This document shows, piece by piece, positions 7,298 to 9,627 of a stretch of 9,627 nucleotides of DNA. Origin of the DNA: Paracoccaceae bacterium (GTDB taxonomy: Bacteria > Pseudomonadota > Alphaproteobacteria > Rhodobacterales > Rhodobacteraceae); contig JAPOSK010000043.1 in the NCBI GenBank assembly GCA_026709725.1, positions 1 to 9,627 on the forward strand, given 5' to 3'. Position 1 is the first letter of the stretch. Each line of letters opens with the position of its first letter. The notes below the pieces were generated by a model, which was not told where the DNA came from, did no database searches, and was given only the letters and a program-made list of their open reading frames with translations. The translations under genes were made by a program, and so were the position numbers.

Positions 7298-7994
7298 AGG
7301 TCAGATAGAAACAGCGGGCGTTTCTGCCCAGGGCTTTTTCTTCATAACGTGTGACAGTGGAATCGTTCCATCGGGAATCCCAGTCTCCTGCGCTTCGTGC
7401 TGTCCATTGAAACTTCCCGTGAATCACGATCATCGCAAGAGTCTGGCGCACATAATCGGCACTATCGGTGGCAATGCGCAACTCGGCGCCCGGGGCCATG
7501 ACCCGCGCGAGCGGATCAAGATATTCCCGGTTGACAAAGCGGCGCTTGTGGTGGCGGCGTTTGGGCCAGGGATCAGGAAACATCAGAAAGGTTCGGGTGA
7601 TTGACCGGGTTGGCAGGATATCGAGGAGGTCCCGGATATCACCGGGATGGATTCGGATGTTGGCGAGACCGGCATCACGAATCTTTCCGACCGCGGATGC
7701 AACACCACGCATATAGGCCTCGCAGCCAATGAGACCAACATGCGGATTGTTGCGGGCATGATGAACCAGATGCTCGCCGTTGCCGAAGCCAATTTCAAGC
7801 CAGCAGCATGGGCTGCCCGGAAAAAGGCGGGCCGGATCCAGTCCATTGCCGTTCTCGCGGTCACAATGGACGGCGTTGGTGAGGTCGAGTGCTGCAAGAT
7901 GATGTTCGAGATGGCTTCTGAGGCTGGGGCTGAGTGGCCGGCCGGAACGCTGGCCATGCAGACGACGGTCAAATCCGGTCTGACGAGGCACCAT
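7281..7994 (-). CDS. trmB: tRNA (guanine-N7-)-methyltransferase
   Basis: A 237-residue SAM-dependent enzyme that methylates N7 of G46 in the variable loop of tRNAs, acting in the cytoplasm as a single-subunit bacterial enzyme. The SAM-binding motif I is [10 protein letters not shown] (66-75), the conserved GCEAY follows at 90-94, the HPGD acidic motif at 116-119, the family signature [14 protein letters not shown] at 139-152, and the C-terminal TRYEEKA substrate motif at 215-221, so all expected parts are present. The ATG at 7994 lies 15 bp beyond the metK stop, consistent with co-transcription after lnt and metK and a possible functional link, since MetK makes its methyl donor. No strong ribosome-binding site is seen in the short gap, so coupling to metK translation is likely. 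The stop lies inside the end of aroA on the opposite strand. Confidence 0.97.
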   Translation of the reverse strand: MVPRQTGFDRRLHGQRSGRPLSPSLRSHLEHHLAALDLTNAVHCDRENGNGLDPARLFPGSPCCWLEIGFGNGEHLVHHARNNPHVGLIGCEAYMRGVASAVGKIRDAGLANIRIHPGDIRDLLDILPTRSITRTFLMFPDPWPKRRHHKRRFVNREYLDPLARVMAPGAELRIATDSADYVRQTLAMIVIHGKFQWTARSAGDWDSRWNDSTVTRYEEKALGRNARCFYLTFTRKS

Positions 7995-8009
7995 GCAGAG
8001 CAGCGGCGT

Positions 8010-9152
8010 TCAGGCGAGATCCCTGAGGCTGTCGATGAGGTTGCATGCCTCCCATGAGAAGGCATGTCCGGGACCGGGCACGCGGCCAAAATGCCCATAG
8101 GCGGCGGTGGGGAGATAGATCGGGTTGTTGAGGCACAGCGTCTCGCGGATGCTGCCCGGCGTCATGGGCATGACATCAAGGATGCGGGAGCGGATGGCTT
8201 CGGGATCAGCCCGGTGGGTGCCCCGCATGTCAATGGTGAGGGAGGTGGGTTCAGCAACACCGATCGCGTAGGAGACCTGGATGAGGCAACTCCCGGCCAG
8301 GCCGGCGGCCACAATATTCTTGGCGAGATACCGGGCGGCATAGGCTGCCGATCGATCCACTTTGGTGGGATCCTTGCCGGAGAATGCACCGCCCCCATGA
8401 GGCGCGGAGCCGCCGTAGGTATCGACGATGATCTTGCGTCCGGTCAGCCCGGCATCGGCCTGTGGACCCCCCCTGACAAATTCACCGGTTGGATTGATCA
8501 GCCAGTCCGTATCGTCTGTGAGATAGCGATCGATGACGGGGCTGACGACCGGCTGGATTATCTGCCGGACATCATCCGAACTCAGGCCGGCCTGGTGCTG
8601 GGATGAAACGACAATCCGGGTGATGGCGACAGGCTGATCATTGACATAGCGAAACGTGAGCTGGGTTTTGGCATCGGGTCCAAGTGGAGAGGAGGGATCC
8701 GCGTTGCGGGCAGCATCAAGAGATTCAAGGATGCGGTGGGCATAATGGATTGGCGCCGGCATCAGCTCATCGGTCTGGTCAACGGCAAAACCGAACATGA
8801 GTCCCTGGTCACCGGCTCCACCGGTATCAACGCCTTTCGCGATATCAGCGGACTGGCCAACAAGATGGTTTTCGACGGTGACCCTCTCCCAGTGGAACGC
8901 ATCCTGCTCATAACCGATGTTCCTTATGCACTCACGAACGATCGATTCAATGTTGTCGACAACCGCTTGCGGCCCCCGGTATTCGCCGCCCACGGCCACC
9001 CAGTCGCTGGTGACCATCGTCTCACATCCAAGGCGGGCGTCCGGGTCGGCATCAAGAAATGCATCAAGGACGGAATCCGAAATCTGGTCGCAGATCTTGT
9101 CAGGATGCCCCCGGGAGACAGATTCAGATGTAAATTCATAGTTTCGGGTCAT
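8010..9152 (-). CDS. metK: S-adenosylmethionine synthetase (methionine adenosyltransferase)
   Basis: A 380-residue cytoplasmic enzyme that makes S-adenosylmethionine from ATP and methionine, the main methyl donor and the substrate of the neighbouring trmB product. The N-terminal GHPDK (15-19) contributes to ATP binding, GGAGDQGLMFGFA (111-123) is the first family signature, and GGGAFSGKDPTKVDRS (253-268) is the glycine-rich second signature with the phosphate-contacting lysines. Length is close to the usual 380-400, and no key residue appears missing. The ATG at 9152 is preceded at a spacing of 6 nt by GAGGAG, a near-perfect ribosome-binding site. It lies 41 bp after the lnt stop and 15 bp before trmB, giving a compact minus-strand operon. 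The 41-bp upstream gap is too small for a SAM riboswitch, so local SAM feedback by that route is unlikely. Confidence 0.99.
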   Translation of the reverse strand: MTRNYEFTSESVSRGHPDKICDQISDSVLDAFLDADPDARLGCETMVTSDWVAVGGEYRGPQAVVDNIESIVRECIRNIGYEQDAFHWERVTVENHLVGQSADIAKGVDTGGAGDQGLMFGFAVDQTDELMPAPIHYAHRILESLDAARNADPSSPLGPDAKTQLTFRYVNDQPVAITRIVVSSQHQAGLSSDDVRQIIQPVVSPVIDRYLTDDTDWLINPTGEFVRGGPQADAGLTGRKIIVDTYGGSAPHGGGAFSGKDPTKVDRSAAYAARYLAKNIVAAGLAGSCLIQVSYAIGVAEPTSLTIDMRGTHRADPEAIRSRILDVMPMTPGSIRETLCLNNPIYLPTAAYGHFGRVPGPGHAFSWEACNLIDSLRDLA

Positions 9153-9158
9153 GATATG

Positions 9159-9164
9159 CTCCTC
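9159..9164 (-). promoter_or_regulatory. Ribosome-binding site of metK
   Basis: GAGGAG on the minus strand, 6 nt before the metK ATG at 9152. It is the strongest Shine-Dalgarno signal attached to a gene in this window and fixes the metK start. Confidence 0.8.
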
Positions 9165-9193
9165 AACAGTTTGTCTTGGACAGGGATCGGTGT

Positions 9194-9627
9194 TTACCCA
9201 CTCCTCATGCGCTCCCTGTTACGGACTCGCTGGAGTGTCTGCAAGAGAAGCAGGATGAGGAGTGTCATGTGCAGGGGTGTCTCGCCAAGCCGGGCATAGA
9301 CGGTACTGCTGACTGGTGGGGGCAGAGCCGCATCAATGATTCCTGTCTCGCCGAGGGAGAGGTGTGCGGTAATGCGTCCGTGGCTGTCAACCAGTGCGCT
9401 GATCCCCGTGTTGGCGGCCCGCATGAGAGGGATGCCAAGCTCAATGCTGCGCATTCGGGAGTGGGTCAGATGTTGATAGGGGCCGCTATAGGTGCCGAAC
9501 CAGGCATCATTGGTTATCTGGACGAGGGCGATGGGTCGGTGCTGCTGACGGACAAGGCCCGGAAAGATGGCTTCGTAACAAATGAGGACCCGGATGGGGC
9601 CGATGCCGGCCGTTGTCAGAAGCGTGG
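9194..9627 (-). CDS. lnt: Apolipoprotein N-acyltransferase, C-terminal 143 residues (5' part beyond right edge)
   Basis: Lnt transfers an acyl chain from phospholipid to the N-terminal cysteine of lipoproteins at the inner membrane, the last step of lipoprotein maturation in Proteobacteria. The frame enters the window open and ends with TAA at 9194. It contains the end of the nitrilase-like domain: RVLICYEAIFPG with the catalytic cysteine, QITNDAWFGTYSGPYQHL, then a RMRSIE-plus-MRAANTG block and a SALVDSHGRI strand, all characteristic of Lnt. A final hydrophobic helix (LHMTLLILLLLQTL) and a basic tail match the usual C-terminal membrane segment. The earlier catalytic Glu and Lys and the N-terminal membrane helices lie outside the window. 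metK follows after 41 bp, probably in the same transcript. Confidence 0.96.
   Translation of the reverse strand, partial: TLLTTAGIGPIRVLICYEAIFPGLVRQQHRPIALVQITNDAWFGTYSGPYQHLTHSRMRSIELGIPLMRAANTGISALVDSHGRITAHLSLGETGIIDAALPPPVSSTVYARLGETPLHMTLLILLLLQTLQRVRNRERMRSG

Noticed and set aside
8064..9299. + strand ORFs of 180 and 187 codons
   Set aside because: They are antisense shadows of metK and lnt; the minus-strand products carry all expected motifs.
1..9627. CRISPR arrays, tRNA or rRNA genes
   Set aside because: I saw no regularly spaced repeats and no cloverleaf or rRNA-like sequence on either strand.

Overview
The window looks like a chromosomal stretch from an alphaproteobacterium. The right third is ordinary housekeeping DNA. 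It holds aroA (EPSP synthase of the class II, Agrobacterium-like type) on the + strand, facing a tight minus-strand block lnt - metK - trmB, a gene order familiar from Alphaproteobacteria. I lean towards a Rhodospirillales/Acetobacteraceae-like host, but that is only an impression from protein style and gene order.

The left 3.1 kb is accessory DNA with visibly lower GC. It carries a two-gene minus-strand operon. A short BrnT-family ribonuclease toxin gene (TTG start, 2828-3118) overlaps by 4 nt the start of a very long reading frame (2831 down to 1), which runs off the left edge with 943 residues visible and no stop. That long protein begins with a GHKL/Hsp90-type ATPase domain of the sacsin N-terminal kind; its middle and end are unrecognised. 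No BrnA antitoxin is present between or beside them. This toxin plus giant-ATPase pair is the most interesting part of the window and the best candidate for an undescribed (possibly defence-related) module.

The middle, about 3.1-5.9 kb, is gene-poor. It holds a very GC-rich, truncated and several-times frameshifted IS110-family transposase (about 3584-4281, with a decayed tail to about 4515). After it come a small minus-strand ORF encoding a coiled-coil/one-TM protein with a hairpin just past its stop, and then about 1 kb without a convincing gene, containing two adjacent hairpins and two unexplained antisense open frames.

From 5.9 kb on, aroA makes EPSP for the shikimate pathway. On the opposite strand, Lnt (lipoprotein N-acylation, C-terminal part only) is followed by MetK (SAM synthesis) and TrmB, a SAM-dependent tRNA (guanine-N7) methyltransferase. 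The aroA and trmB 3' ends overlap by 17 bp.
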